Assembly: GCA_035477595.1 (NCBI GenBank)
Contig: DATIKM010000020.1
Span: 1-43,919, forward strand
DNA: 43,919 nucleotides
From: DATIKM01 sp035477595
Lineage (GTDB): Bacteria > Armatimonadota > Chthonomonadetes > Chthonomonadales > CAJBBX01
Direction: 5' to 3'
This document shows positions 22,701-31,041 of this stretch, piece after piece. The notes beneath the pieces were generated by a model that saw only the letters and a program-made list of their open reading frames with translations, had not been told where the DNA came from and made no database searches. The translations under genes were made by a program, and so were the position numbers. Within the stretch, counting starts at the first letter, position 1. Every line of letters starts with the position of its first letter.

Positions 22701-24659
22701 GAACTTGCGGTGGCCGCCGAGGCGGCGAGCCGCGCCAAGAGCCAGTTCGTAGCGAGCATGAGCCACGAGATCCGTACTCCGATGAACGCCATCATCGGCA
22801 TGGCGCACCTGCTGCTCGAGTCCGACCTTCCCGCCGACCAGCAGGACATGGCGGGCACAATCCGCCACAGCGGCGAGGCGCTGCTCGCGATCATCAACGA
22901 TATCCTGGACTTCTCGAAGATCGAGGCGGGACGCATGACCGTCGAGGTCGTCGACCTGGACCTCCGCGTCGCGCTGGAGGAGACGGCCGAGATGCTCGCC
23001 AGCCGCGCCCACGAGAAGGGCATCGACCTGGTCTGCGACGTGCCGCCTGACCTGCCGACGGCGCTGCGCGGAGACCCCGGGCGGATCCGACAGGTCGCCG
23101 TCAACCTGCTCGGCAACGCTCTGAAGTTCACGGAGCGCGGCGAAGTGGTCCTCTCGGCTCGACTGCTCGAGGAGACGGATGAGGCCGCCACCGTCCGTGT
23201 CGCCGTGCGCGACACCGGCATCGGGGTGCCCGCGGGGAAGCACGCGGCGATCTTCGAGAGCTTCACCCAAGCGGACGACTCCACGACGCGCGCCCATGGC
23301 GGGACGGGTCTCGGACTGACGATCAGCCGACAGCTTGTCGAGCTGATGGAGGGCTCGATCGGTATGCGCAGCGAGGTCGGCCAGGGCAGCGAGTTCTGGT
23401 TCGACCTGACGCTGCGCAAGCAGGTGGCCGCGCGACCGGCGTGCGTGCGGCCAGCCCATCGCAACGCCACCGTGCTGATTGTCGACCGCAACGCCACCAG
23501 CCGCGGATCCATCGAACGGTCGCTTCGGGCGGCGGGATACCGCGTCGAGGCGACTACCACGCTGGAAGAGGGCGCCTCGGCGGCGTGCGACGCCGTCCTG
23601 CTCGACGTCACGCTGCCGGGTGCAAGCCTGCGATCCCTCCTGAAGCGTGTGCTTGCCGATCGGGGCGAGGCGGTGCCCGTCATCGCCCTCTCGCCCCTCG
23701 GACCGGCTCTGTCCGCATCCCGCCTCTGCGACGCGGGCTTCGCGGGAGTGGTGCCACGGCCAGTGAGGCAGGCTGCTCTTCTGGGGGCGCTCAAGCGCGC
23801 ACTCGAGCCCGGCGCCAGGCCGGCTTCCGACGGGGGGGCGGCCCGCGCCGGCCAGCCGGGGCTGCTGCTCGACGGCCAGCCGGGGCTGCTGCTCGACGGC
23901 GCGCGGATCCTGGTGGCGGAGGACAACGCAGTCAACCAGAAGGTGGCGATCCGCATGCTGACCCGAATCGGGTGCCGGGCCGACGCCGTCTCCGACGGAG
24001 CCGCAGCGCTCGAGGCGATTCGAGCCGTCCAGTACGACGCGGTCCTGATGGATTGCCAGATGCCCGAGATGGACGGCTACGAGACGACGCGCGCGATACG
24101 CCGCGCCGAGGCCGACAGCGAGGCGCGGATCCCGGTCATCGCCATGACTGCGAACGCAATGGATGGGGACCGCGACCGCTGTCTGGCCGCGGGCATGGAC
24201 GACTACATCGCCAAGCCGGTGCGGCCCGACGATCTGCTGAAGGTCCTGAAGCGATGGGTGGCCCCCTCCATGAGAGCGCCGAGCCCCGAAGTGGCGGAGG
24301 AGGAGGACGCGACGGTCGACTTCGATCCTGCGCTCCTGCTGTCGGCCTGCGGCGACGAGCCGGGCGTGGTCGCCGATGTGCTCACGGAGTACCTGCGCTC
24401 CGCGCCGTCGCTGATCGACAGGCTCGAGCGCGCCATCGAGGCCGGGAACCTGGAGGAGGCCCAGGCGGCCGCCCACACGCTCAAGGGCAGCAGTCGCACG
24501 ATCGGCGGCATGCGCGTGGGCGCCGTCTGCAGCGCCATGGAGATCCACGCGCGCCAGCACGACGGCGACGCCGCCGCCGTCTGTCTGCGGGAGCTGCACC
24601 GCTCCCACCGGCGCCTGCGGACCATCATCGGCGAGCGCCTTGCCCAGCGCGCCGCCTGA
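19794..24659 (+). CDS. Hybrid sensor histidine kinase with CHASE4, GAF, PAS, two REC and HPt domains
   Basis: This 1,621-residue membrane kinase contains a complete phosphorelay. Order: membrane helix (about 11-31), a CHASE4-like periplasmic domain (SDYSAWDDLVSYV), membrane helix (265-285), coiled coil, GAF (400-540), PAS (556-670), GAF (690-830), and a cysteine-rich PAS (833-950, GCRCHEAF and CADCP). Then come HisKA with the phospho-acceptor His991 (MSHEIRTPMNAI), an HATPase domain (NLLGNALKFTERGEV, DTGIGVP, GGTGLGLTIS), receiver 1 (Asp1271, but the conserved lysine is lost as VPRPVR), receiver 2 (VAEDNAVNQK, Asp1420, YIAKPV) and HPt His1561 (AAAHTLKGSSR). No separate output protein is next to it. 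I chose the GTG at 19794 because GGAGG lies nine bases upstream; an ATG at 19809 is also possible. Confidence 0.93.
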   Translation: MPTRRMNVRHRIMALLAATAAAFFAFTVVWQSSASRRAEAITLQARAEKVRTIAEIADLDARSLATLASDYSAWDDLVSYVRKPDPAWASSNLANAYQAADCMALWIYDNHGRLVYSAVRPEARGLRRLPLSIERLRTAFGDRPVTRFYIPTGAGLLEVHGARVTGTDDTERRGPFAGYLLAARQFDGTVAARQGSLTGTRVALRVGQEMTGGPGGSPPAAHAASSGQLTSFLLGWDGAPVASITHTVDIPMARLFEQAWTSALQSQAVFALAMLSLVFGCLVRWVGDPLRRIGIALEAGDPRALEGLDRSGTEFAGIAGLIRRFHEQRLGLEREVAERTKAQASLAQARDLLEQQVQDRTRSLSEEVSVRRAAELELHHRLRMEEAIAAAAARIAECSHDEIHGAIATCVEDVLRLARVDQACVLLVAEATQAGIATYSRRADGASSPGGVACALHEWAWPRLERGERIQVADVSALPDEADSEREAWTSQGILSALAVPLAAGGRALGVLALATERERREWAADEVRAVALLGDLLASAVSRHLTERALNESAVTYRSILQTSMDGFVVLDSDGCVIEANEAYCRILRCEPCEVETNGFHALFGGEPSREAARAALSEVRTAGAGRVEGRLHRSDGGTADVEISLHHVDMRGGLFVCFVRDVTARKRAEERLSRLHRGMLAFGPDPDENIGAAIALCGALLGVDHAVYSRLERGSIRAAATWNLTAEGAATLTSPGMLCVDALNHPEGEPLEAHGLPDSAYWQTDAAVEQLQLESYTGRAVLRGDERVGVVSLLSRRERRLDADDRALLGIVAAAIGQEEERRQAEAALRESESQMAAVLKGLRDVVVLYLDPAMRVVWTNESALERYGTTIEDARGCRCHEAFQRSRSVCADCPAAAALRTGRFQSAEVTTPDGRAWLMHSDPVAEPGAEPRGVVQVAIDITHRKRAAEELEAANRRLEEALRTARELAVAAEAASRAKSQFVASMSHEIRTPMNAIIGMAHLLLESDLPADQQDMAGTIRHSGEALLAIINDILDFSKIEAGRMTVEVVDLDLRVALEETAEMLASRAHEKGIDLVCDVPPDLPTALRGDPGRIRQVAVNLLGNALKFTERGEVVLSARLLEETDEAATVRVAVRDTGIGVPAGKHAAIFESFTQADDSTTRAHGGTGLGLTISRQLVELMEGSIGMRSEVGQGSEFWFDLTLRKQVAARPACVRPAHRNATVLIVDRNATSRGSIERSLRAAGYRVEATTTLEEGASAACDAVLLDVTLPGASLRSLLKRVLADRGEAVPVIALSPLGPALSASRLCDAGFAGVVPRPVRQAALLGALKRALEPGARPASDGGAARAGQPGLLLDGQPGLLLDGARILVAEDNAVNQKVAIRMLTRIGCRADAVSDGAAALEAIRAVQYDAVLMDCQMPEMDGYETTRAIRRAEADSEARIPVIAMTANAMDGDRDRCLAAGMDDYIAKPVRPDDLLKVLKRWVAPSMRAPSPEVAEEEDATVDFDPALLLSACGDEPGVVADVLTEYLRSAPSLIDRLERAIEAGNLEEAQAAAHTLKGSSRTIGGMRVGAVCSAMEIHARQHDGDAAAVCLRELHRSHRRLRTIIGERLAQRAA
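23850..23897 (+). repeat. 24-bp perfect tandem duplication in the kinase linker
   Basis: A 24-base unit occurs twice in a row without a mismatch and encodes GQPGLLLD twice, in the linker between receiver 1 and receiver 2. The perfect identity suggests a recent duplication; being 24 bases long it keeps the frame. Confidence 0.9.
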
Positions 24660-24674
24660 CACGACGCCGCACCA

Positions 24675-27137
24675 TCACTGAAGCCAGGCGGCCTCGCCGC
24701 CTTCGAGGCTCCAGTCGTCGCCGAAGAAGCCAGCCCCGAGGACACCGGCCCAGCCGCGCGCCACCGCTTCTGGCCCGAACGCCACCCAGTCCGGGTAGGC
24801 GACCCCGCTCACGAACACGGGCAGACGGTCGGTGAGCCGCATCCCATGCACGCCGGTCCCCGACACCACAGCGACGCTGGCCACGGCGCTGCCCGGGCGG
24901 GGCCGGACGATCAGGCAGGCCAGCGCGGCGCCCCTTAGCTCCCGCTCTCCCACGCGCAGCACGCCGCCTCGCACCTGGATCGGGCTCGCACCCAGAAGCG
25001 CACTCCACGCGGCGTTCGTGTCCGCATTGCCGTAGACCACGACCCCTCGGTCCCTCTCGCGCCGCGGGTCGAAGTCCGTGTCCGCCACCACGTCCGGCGA
25101 CCCGTTGCCGCGGTACCAGAAGACCTCTGCGTCGAAGCGCGCGCGCGCATACGCCCAGGCGTTCTCCTCAGGCGTGCCGCGCGTGCCGTAGACGAGCACA
25201 AAGCGGTGCCGATAGGCGTCCTTGAACGGTCCCGAGCGCGCCGGTCCCTTGCGGTCGGGCGACGGCGGCGCGGCGGCGCGCCATGCGTTGCCGGCGCGCT
25301 CCAGCCAGACGCGCGCTCCGTGCGCGGGCCAGGCGATGGTGAGCGCCGCTGCGCCATCCAGTGCAACCTGCACCGGTTCGCCAGGGGGCAGATGCGCGAG
25401 GTCGAGCGAGAGCCGCAGCACGTTGGCGGTCTCGCCGGAGACGCGCCGGCGGTGTGGGTCGCAGCGGAGGCGCACGGAGCTCGGAACCAGCGCGCGCTGC
25501 TGAGCTTCGATGGTCGCCCACGAGCGCGTCGCGGCTATGCCGGGGTTGGCGGTTACGAACTCGAGCTCGCGGACCTCCCTGGCCTCGGGCAGGCGACGGC
25601 GAGCGAACAGATCGAAGATCGGCGGCCAGTCCACGCAATCGGCGCCCGGCTCATCCGAGATGTCCCACCAGTGGCCAGCGCCCGCCTGCTCGTGCCAGTG
25701 CAGGTCGCGGTGAAACGGCTCCAGGATCGCACGCATACGGCGAGACTCGGCGACGGGCACGTTGTCGTCCGCATCGCCGTGGAGCACATAGACGCCGGTT
25801 CCCAGCGCGTTGCGCACGAGCGAGTACGTGTCGCTCGGCGATGCCGCGCGCTGCAGCAGCGCCTGCACCGGCCCCGGCTGTCGCTCCGGTGCGGCGCCGC
25901 CGTAGGTCGCGAAGCTGGCCCAGCCTGCGCTTGGAGCGATGGCCGCGAAGAGGTCCGGCAGACTGAGCCCGAGGTGCCAGGCGCCGTGCCCGCCCATCGA
26001 GTGACCCGTCAGGTAGGTTCGCGCGGGGTCGGTCCCCAGTTCGCGCCGTGCGTGATCGAGGACCTCGAGGGCATCCAGCCGGCCCCAGTCCTCCCAATCG
26101 AACCCGAAGGGCCGGCGGTTGGTTGGCGCCACGATATGGCACCAGGACTTGGGCGCGTAGGCGTCGGCCTGACCGATCGCCTCGACCCCCGCGCCGTGCA
26201 GGGAGAGAACGAGGGCCCGCGCCTCGCGGCCAGTCGTGGGCGGGGCGGGTTGCACGGCGTAATACTGGACGCTGCCGTCGATGCCGCTCACGAACGTGAC
26301 CCGCCGGCTGGCGCCCGCGGCCCGTGCTCGGATGGTGATCGCCGAGCGGTCGAGCACGCGCGCGCCGTCCCGCAGCGTGAGATCGATGCGCAGGTCGCCG
26401 GCCTGCTGAGGGCGGGCGGCGACGCGGAACCTCACCTTGCGGACGGTGAGGGGGCCAACGGGCGCAATGCGCGAGACGGTGACCCGCCCGCCAGGCGCGG
26501 TCGCCACTATGCGGAGGTCGCGCCGCTCGCGCTCGGTCGCGTTCAGCACAACCACCGCTGCCCAGGCGCTGGAGGACCGCCCGACCGGAAGGTCGGGAAG
26601 CGTGGCGTCTCGCACGTCCAGGCTCAGGGGCGCAGGGGGACCGACGAGGCGAGCGCGCACCGCTCCTCGCGCGCAGGCGAAGAGGAGCCAGTTGTGCCCC
26701 GCGTTCAGACGGACCGGAAGGCGCACCCAGCCGTAGCCGTAGAGATCGCCCGTTCGCGGCTCGCCATTCACGATCGCGACGGAGTGGTGCGACGCTTCGA
26801 GCAGCATCGTCCTCGCCGCCGGCAAGTCGAGCGTCCAGAGGGCGTATCCCCCTCGGAGGGCCGGGTGGCGCAGGGTCCCGTCGGGGTCTGGGCGCGCCTC
26901 GGTCCACGCCCGCGATGTCGAATCCGGGAGCGTCAGCGCGTCGCCCGCTGTCGCTCCGCGCCAGTCGCCAGCGGCGATGCGCGCGGCCAGCGCGTCCGGC
27001 GGGAACGGGAGGCGGCCGCCGCGTCCCACTGGCGGAAGGACGAGCCAGCTTCGCGGGGTAAGGTCCTCGGCGTGGGCGCTCGCCGCGACGAGCAGAAACG
27101 CCAGGACGGCCGGCCAGCGGCGGGCTGCGAATGGCAT
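24675..27137 (-). CDS. Exported alpha/beta-hydrolase (prolyl-oligopeptidase/esterase type)
   Basis: This 820-residue protein has a signal peptide (RRWPAVLAFLLVAASAHA). The first 280 residues are beta-rich, with no named domain I recognise. A serine hydrolase domain follows: oxyanion region LVLSLHGAGVEAIGQ, nucleophile elbow TGHSMGGHGAW, aspartate region VLHGDADDNVPVAESRRM and histidine region EQAGAGHWW. This resembles prolyl-oligopeptidase-like and polyhydroxybutyrate/feruloyl esterase-like enzymes. The 270-residue tail (FVLVYGTRGTPEENAWAY onward) is a further domain often found after such hydrolases. The ATG at 27137 has GAGGA eight bases upstream and matches the signal peptide; the in-frame start at 27209 would add a non-signal leader. 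It converges with the kinase gene (15 bases) and diverges from the TIM-barrel/FGE gene. Ester cleavage on plant or microbial polymers is inferred. Confidence 0.85.
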   Translation of the reverse strand: MPFAARRWPAVLAFLLVAASAHAEDLTPRSWLVLPPVGRGGRLPFPPDALAARIAAGDWRGATAGDALTLPDSTSRAWTEARPDPDGTLRHPALRGGYALWTLDLPAARTMLLEASHHSVAIVNGEPRTGDLYGYGWVRLPVRLNAGHNWLLFACARGAVRARLVGPPAPLSLDVRDATLPDLPVGRSSSAWAAVVVLNATERERRDLRIVATAPGGRVTVSRIAPVGPLTVRKVRFRVAARPQQAGDLRIDLTLRDGARVLDRSAITIRARAAGASRRVTFVSGIDGSVQYYAVQPAPPTTGREARALVLSLHGAGVEAIGQADAYAPKSWCHIVAPTNRRPFGFDWEDWGRLDALEVLDHARRELGTDPARTYLTGHSMGGHGAWHLGLSLPDLFAAIAPSAGWASFATYGGAAPERQPGPVQALLQRAASPSDTYSLVRNALGTGVYVLHGDADDNVPVAESRRMRAILEPFHRDLHWHEQAGAGHWWDISDEPGADCVDWPPIFDLFARRRLPEAREVRELEFVTANPGIAATRSWATIEAQQRALVPSSVRLRCDPHRRRVSGETANVLRLSLDLAHLPPGEPVQVALDGAAALTIAWPAHGARVWLERAGNAWRAAAPPSPDRKGPARSGPFKDAYRHRFVLVYGTRGTPEENAWAYARARFDAEVFWYRGNGSPDVVADTDFDPRRERDRGVVVYGNADTNAAWSALLGASPIQVRGGVLRVGERELRGAALACLIVRPRPGSAVASVAVVSGTGVHGMRLTDRLPVFVSGVAYPDWVAFGPEAVARGWAGVLGAGFFGDDWSLEGGEAAWLQ

Positions 27138-27274
27138 GGCATCATTCCTCGGGTGAAGCAGATCGCGGCGCGTGGGATCCCGCTTCCGGTGAAGCGAGGA
27201 GCGCGGCATGGGTCAGCCCCGGGGTATGCTCTGCTGGTCAGAGCCAGGCGCGCGTCCGAAGCTCGGAGGTTCCC

Positions 27275-29950
27275 ATGCGCCCCGTTCCACTCTCGATGCC
27301 TCTCTCCCTCCTCGCGCTTGCGCTGGCGGCGCCGCGCTCCCTGGCGGAGACGGTCACGCTCGACGCGTTCGCACCAGCAGCCTTTGCTCCGGACGGCGCC
27401 GGCGTGCGCTGGATGGAGCCCGGCGGCCTGCCCGCGGGCCTCCGCATCGAGCCCAACCACCTGCGCGGACCTGCGCCCGGCCAGTCGCACGACGCCTGGC
27501 TCCTGGCGATGCACGAGTACCGGCGCCTGGTGCGCGCGGGGACGCCCCCAGAGGGAGTACGTGGCGCATTCGACGGCGTCCGGGCCTGGCTGCGCGTGCG
27601 GCCGGAGCTCGGAGGCAAACTGGCGCTCCGACCGGGAGAGAGAGTCGCGGTGCGCGCGGAGGCTCTGTCGGTGGAGGGCAACCCCGAGATCTGCCTCGCC
27701 TTCGACTACCTCGACCGCGAGTCCCTGGAGTGGCGCGGTTGGTCGGGCGTCATGGCCATGGCGATGATGCCGGCCGGCCAGGGCGGCCCTGTGGTGCTGG
27801 AGGCGCTCGTGCCGGAGCCGCCCGCCGGCACGGTCCCCAATGTGATCGTGGGCCAAGATGGGACAAGGGACTCGGCGCGCGGCACGTGGGAGCTTCGCAG
27901 CCTGCGGGTCGACGTGCCCGGCACGGCGGCGCGGCGCACCGCTATCGGGGAGGCCCGCGCTCGGTCCGGTCGCCCTCTCGACAGGTCCATCTATGATCGC
28001 GCGGACCTGCGCTGGTCGGCATCGAACTTCGCCTGCTACTTCCTGATGCTGAGCGACGCACGGATCTACGACGCGGTGCGCGGGCGCTGGCGGGTCGACG
28101 AGTTCCTGGCAGAGATGGACCGGGAGTTCGGCGGCATCGATTCCGTGGTGCTGTGGCAGGCGTACCCGCGCATCGGCGTGGACCCGCGCAACCAGTTCGA
28201 CCACTACCGCGACGCGCCGGGCGGCCTACCGGCGCTGCGTCACCTGGTGGGTGCCCTGCACCGCCGCGGGGTGCGAGCGTTCCTCTGCTACAACCCGTGG
28301 GACACTGGCACGCGGCGCGAAGGGAACAGCGACGCCGAGGCGCTCGGCCGTCTCGCAAAGGCGATCGGGGCCGACGGAGTGTTCCTCGATACGATGCTGG
28401 AGGCGCCGCAGGGGCTGCGCGAGACGATGGACCGCCACCGGCGCGGTGTGGTGTTCGAGCCGGAGCTGACGCCGACCACGGAGCAGCTCGCGGTCTGCAA
28501 CGCCTCGTGGGCGCAGTGGTTCGCGTCGTTTCCGGAGCCCGCCGTTCTCCGCCACCGCTGGATCGAGCCGCGGCATATGCAGCACCAGATCCGACGCTGG
28601 GACCGCGGCCACCTTGCGGAGATAGAGGACGCGTGGTTCAACGGCAGCGGTATGCTGATCTGGGAGAACGTGTTCGGGAGCTTCAACCCCTGGCCGGTGG
28701 CCGACCGCGAGGTGTGGCGCAGGGCCGTGCGCGTTCTGCGGGCGTTCCGCGCGGAGCTGGCCTCGGAGCGCTGGACGCCGTTCGTCCCGACGGGCGCGCC
28801 GCAGGTCTACGCCAGCCGGTGGGACGGACCGGACGCAACGCTGTGGCTCCTGGTAGACCGGCGTGCCGATGCGCTCGCGGCCGAGGAGCGTGTGCTGCGG
28901 CTCGACGGTCTGCCGGACGTGGAGCGCGCCACCGACCTATGGCGCGGGCTCCCTGTGCGAGTCGCGGGCGGAGAGGCGCGCGTGCGGCTGGCGCGGCTCG
29001 GCGCGATCGCGCTGCCCCGCACCGCGGCAGGCCGCCGTCGGGTCGAGGCGTTGCTGGCGTCGCTCCGCGGGCTGCCGGAGCTGGCCGGCCCCGACAGGCG
29101 CCTGGGCGACGACCCGCTCCCCGTGGCAGCCTCGCCGCGCGGCGACCTCGCGAGCCCGCCGCCGGGGATGGTGGCGGTTCCGGGCGGGCCCGTGCGGATG
29201 CTGCTTCGACACGAGCGGCGCGAGTGCGGATGTTACCCCGACCCGGGAGCGCCGCCAGAGCGCGCGGACTACTGGACCTACGGCACGCCGTTCAACGAGG
29301 AGATCGCGCACGACTACACCGTCGTGGTCAACCCGTTCCTCATGGACGAGCGCCTGGTGACCAACGCGGAGTATGCGGCATTCCTCCAGGCGTCGGGACA
29401 CAGGCCGCGTGACCCGTCCGCCTTTCTTCGCCACTGGCCAGGCGGCCGCCCGCCGGGGCATCTGAGGGACCACCCCGTTGTCTATGTCAATCTGGAGGAC
29501 GCCCGCGCCTACGCGCGTTGGGTCGGCAAGCGGTTACCCACCGAGGCGGAGTGGCAGCTCGCGGCGCAGGGCGCCGACGGGCGGCGCTGGCCCTGGGGCG
29601 ACGCGTTCGACCCCGCGCGGTGCAACACCACCGGAACGGGCACGACGCCGGTGCACGCCTATCCCACCGGCAGGAGTCCCTTCGGGTGCTACGACATGAC
29701 CGGCAATGTATGGCAGTGGACGGAGAGCGAGCGCTTCGATGGGTGGACGCGCAGTGCCATCCTCCGAGGCGGCGCCTGGTTCGAGGCAAAGGGGAGCCTC
29801 TGGTACGTGCGCGGCGGGCCGCAGCCGCTCGACACGCACACTCGGCTGCTTCTGTTCGGCCCCGCGCTCGACCGGGGAGCAACTATCGGGTTCCGGTGCG
29901 TGAAGGATGTCGCGCCCCCAGCGGCAGGAGGGACCGCCGGCGCACGGTGA
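27275..29950 (+). CDS. Exported TIM-barrel protein fused to an FGE-sulfatase-fold domain
   Basis: This 891-residue protein has a signal peptide (LSMPLSLLALALAAPRSLA). Residues 230-600 look like a glycosidase-type TIM barrel: GIDSVVLWQAYPR, GVRAFLCYNPWDTG, IGADGVFLDTM, RGVVFEPELTP and GMLIWENVFG. The C-terminal 260 residues match the formylglycine-generating-enzyme/SUMF1 fold: MVAVPGGPVRMLL, NPFLMDERLVTNAEYAAFL, RLPTEAEWQLAAQG, RWPWGDAF, GCYDMTGNVWQWTES, ILRGGAWF and GATIGFRC. The two active-site cysteines of true FGE are not seen in the SLWYVRGG region, so the domain is probably structural or ligand-binding. GGAGG lies five bases before the ATG. The MtaA-like gene follows after 37 bases, probably in one operon. 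The barrel family is unassigned. Confidence 0.85.
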   Translation: MRPVPLSMPLSLLALALAAPRSLAETVTLDAFAPAAFAPDGAGVRWMEPGGLPAGLRIEPNHLRGPAPGQSHDAWLLAMHEYRRLVRAGTPPEGVRGAFDGVRAWLRVRPELGGKLALRPGERVAVRAEALSVEGNPEICLAFDYLDRESLEWRGWSGVMAMAMMPAGQGGPVVLEALVPEPPAGTVPNVIVGQDGTRDSARGTWELRSLRVDVPGTAARRTAIGEARARSGRPLDRSIYDRADLRWSASNFACYFLMLSDARIYDAVRGRWRVDEFLAEMDREFGGIDSVVLWQAYPRIGVDPRNQFDHYRDAPGGLPALRHLVGALHRRGVRAFLCYNPWDTGTRREGNSDAEALGRLAKAIGADGVFLDTMLEAPQGLRETMDRHRRGVVFEPELTPTTEQLAVCNASWAQWFASFPEPAVLRHRWIEPRHMQHQIRRWDRGHLAEIEDAWFNGSGMLIWENVFGSFNPWPVADREVWRRAVRVLRAFRAELASERWTPFVPTGAPQVYASRWDGPDATLWLLVDRRADALAAEERVLRLDGLPDVERATDLWRGLPVRVAGGEARVRLARLGAIALPRTAAGRRRVEALLASLRGLPELAGPDRRLGDDPLPVAASPRGDLASPPPGMVAVPGGPVRMLLRHERRECGCYPDPGAPPERADYWTYGTPFNEEIAHDYTVVVNPFLMDERLVTNAEYAAFLQASGHRPRDPSAFLRHWPGGRPPGHLRDHPVVYVNLEDARAYARWVGKRLPTEAEWQLAAQGADGRRWPWGDAFDPARCNTTGTGTTPVHAYPTGRSPFGCYDMTGNVWQWTESERFDGWTRSAILRGGAWFEAKGSLWYVRGGPQPLDTHTRLLLFGPALDRGATIGFRCVKDVAPPAAGGTAGAR

Positions 29951-29987
29951 ATGAGGCAGGGCCGCAGGGCCGAAGGAGGATCGGGCC

Positions 29988-31004
29988 ATGAGCGGACGCG
30001 AGCGCGTGATGGGGTTCCTGGACGGCAAGCCGACCGACTGCCTGCCCTGCATGCCGATCACCATGCAGTTCGCGGCCGACCGGATCGGTGCGCCCTACAG
30101 GGAGTACGCCACGGACTACCGCACGCTGGTCCGCGGGCAGATCCATGTGGCCGAGACGTTCGACCTCGACTACGTGAACACCATGTCGGACCCCGCCTGC
30201 GAGGCGGCGGACCTGGGCGCGGCCGTCGTCTTCAGCCCTGACGCGCCGCCCGCACTCGACGAGTCGTGCTCCCTTCTGGAGGACAAGGCGCATCTGGCGC
30301 AGCTCCGCGTGCCGGACCCTCTGCGGCCGGGCAGTCGCATGCTGAACCGCGTGCAGGCGATCGCGCTCTTCAAGGAGCGTGTCGGAGGCGACAAGCTCAT
30401 CGAGGGCTGGATCGAGGGTCCCATCGCCCAGGCGGCAGACCTGCGCGGCATCAACCGCGTCATGCTGGACCTCTACGACGATCCGGTCTTCGTGCGCGAC
30501 GTGTTCGAGTTCGTGCTCGCGGTCGAGCTGGAGTTCGCGCGCGCACAGGTTGCGGCAGGGGCCGACATGATCGGCATTGGCGATGCCGCGGCATCCCTGG
30601 TGGGACCGGCGTTCTACGAGGAGCACGTCTGGCCCTACGAGAAGCGCATGGTGGATGGCGTGCGAGCGCTGGGCGCGAGAGTGCGCCTCCATATCTGCGG
30701 CAATACGCGCCGCATCCTGGCGCTCATCGGCGGGCTTGGGTGCGACATCGTGGACCTCGACTATCTTGTTCCGGTCGCCGAGGGCCGGGCCGCGATGGGG
30801 CCGGAGCAGGTTCTGCTGGGCAACATCGACCCGGTCAGCGTGCTGCGCGAGTCGACCCCCGGACAGGTGACCGAGGCAGTGGCGGCATGCCATCGCGCCG
30901 CCGGGGCGCGCTTCATCGTGGGCCCGGGCTGCGAGACCCCGCGCGACACACCGGACGTGAACTTCCGCGCCCTCGTGCGCTACGCTAAGGAGCACAGCGC
31001 CTGA
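29988..31004 (+). CDS. MtaA-like corrinoid methyltransferase with intact zinc triad
   Basis: This 338-residue protein belongs to the UroD/MtaA/CmuA superfamily. It begins MSGRERVMGFLDGKPTD, and the zinc ligands of methylcobamide:CoM methyltransferases are all present: His235-x-Cys237 (RLHICGNT) and Cys315 (VGPGCETP), with the spacing of MtaA/MtbA. It also has WIEGPIAQAADLRG and GLGCDIVDLDY. Such enzymes move a methyl group between a corrinoid protein and a thiol or other acceptor. The next gene encodes a RamA-like activator of corrinoid proteins, which supports a corrinoid-dependent role. No corrinoid-binding protein (DxHxxG motif) is in the window. AAGGAGG precedes the ATG. The methyl donor is unknown. 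Confidence 0.88.
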   Translation: MSGRERVMGFLDGKPTDCLPCMPITMQFAADRIGAPYREYATDYRTLVRGQIHVAETFDLDYVNTMSDPACEAADLGAAVVFSPDAPPALDESCSLLEDKAHLAQLRVPDPLRPGSRMLNRVQAIALFKERVGGDKLIEGWIEGPIAQAADLRGINRVMLDLYDDPVFVRDVFEFVLAVELEFARAQVAAGADMIGIGDAAASLVGPAFYEEHVWPYEKRMVDGVRALGARVRLHICGNTRRILALIGGLGCDIVDLDYLVPVAEGRAAMGPEQVLLGNIDPVSVLRESTPGQVTEAVAACHRAAGARFIVGPGCETPRDTPDVNFRALVRYAKEHSA

Positions 31005-31041
31005 CAGCCCCCGCGGCGAGAGCAGGCGGCTTTTCACAGGC

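Noticed and set aside
21699..24662. Long open frame opposite the hybrid kinase (about 987 codons)
   Set aside because: It is an antisense shadow caused by high GC and lacks any motif; the kinase domains on the plus strand are unmistakable.
25206..27767. Long plus-strand frame opposite the alpha/beta-hydrolase gene
   Set aside because: Its composition is arginine/alanine-rich without domains, and it overlaps a well-supported exported hydrolase and the next gene's start.
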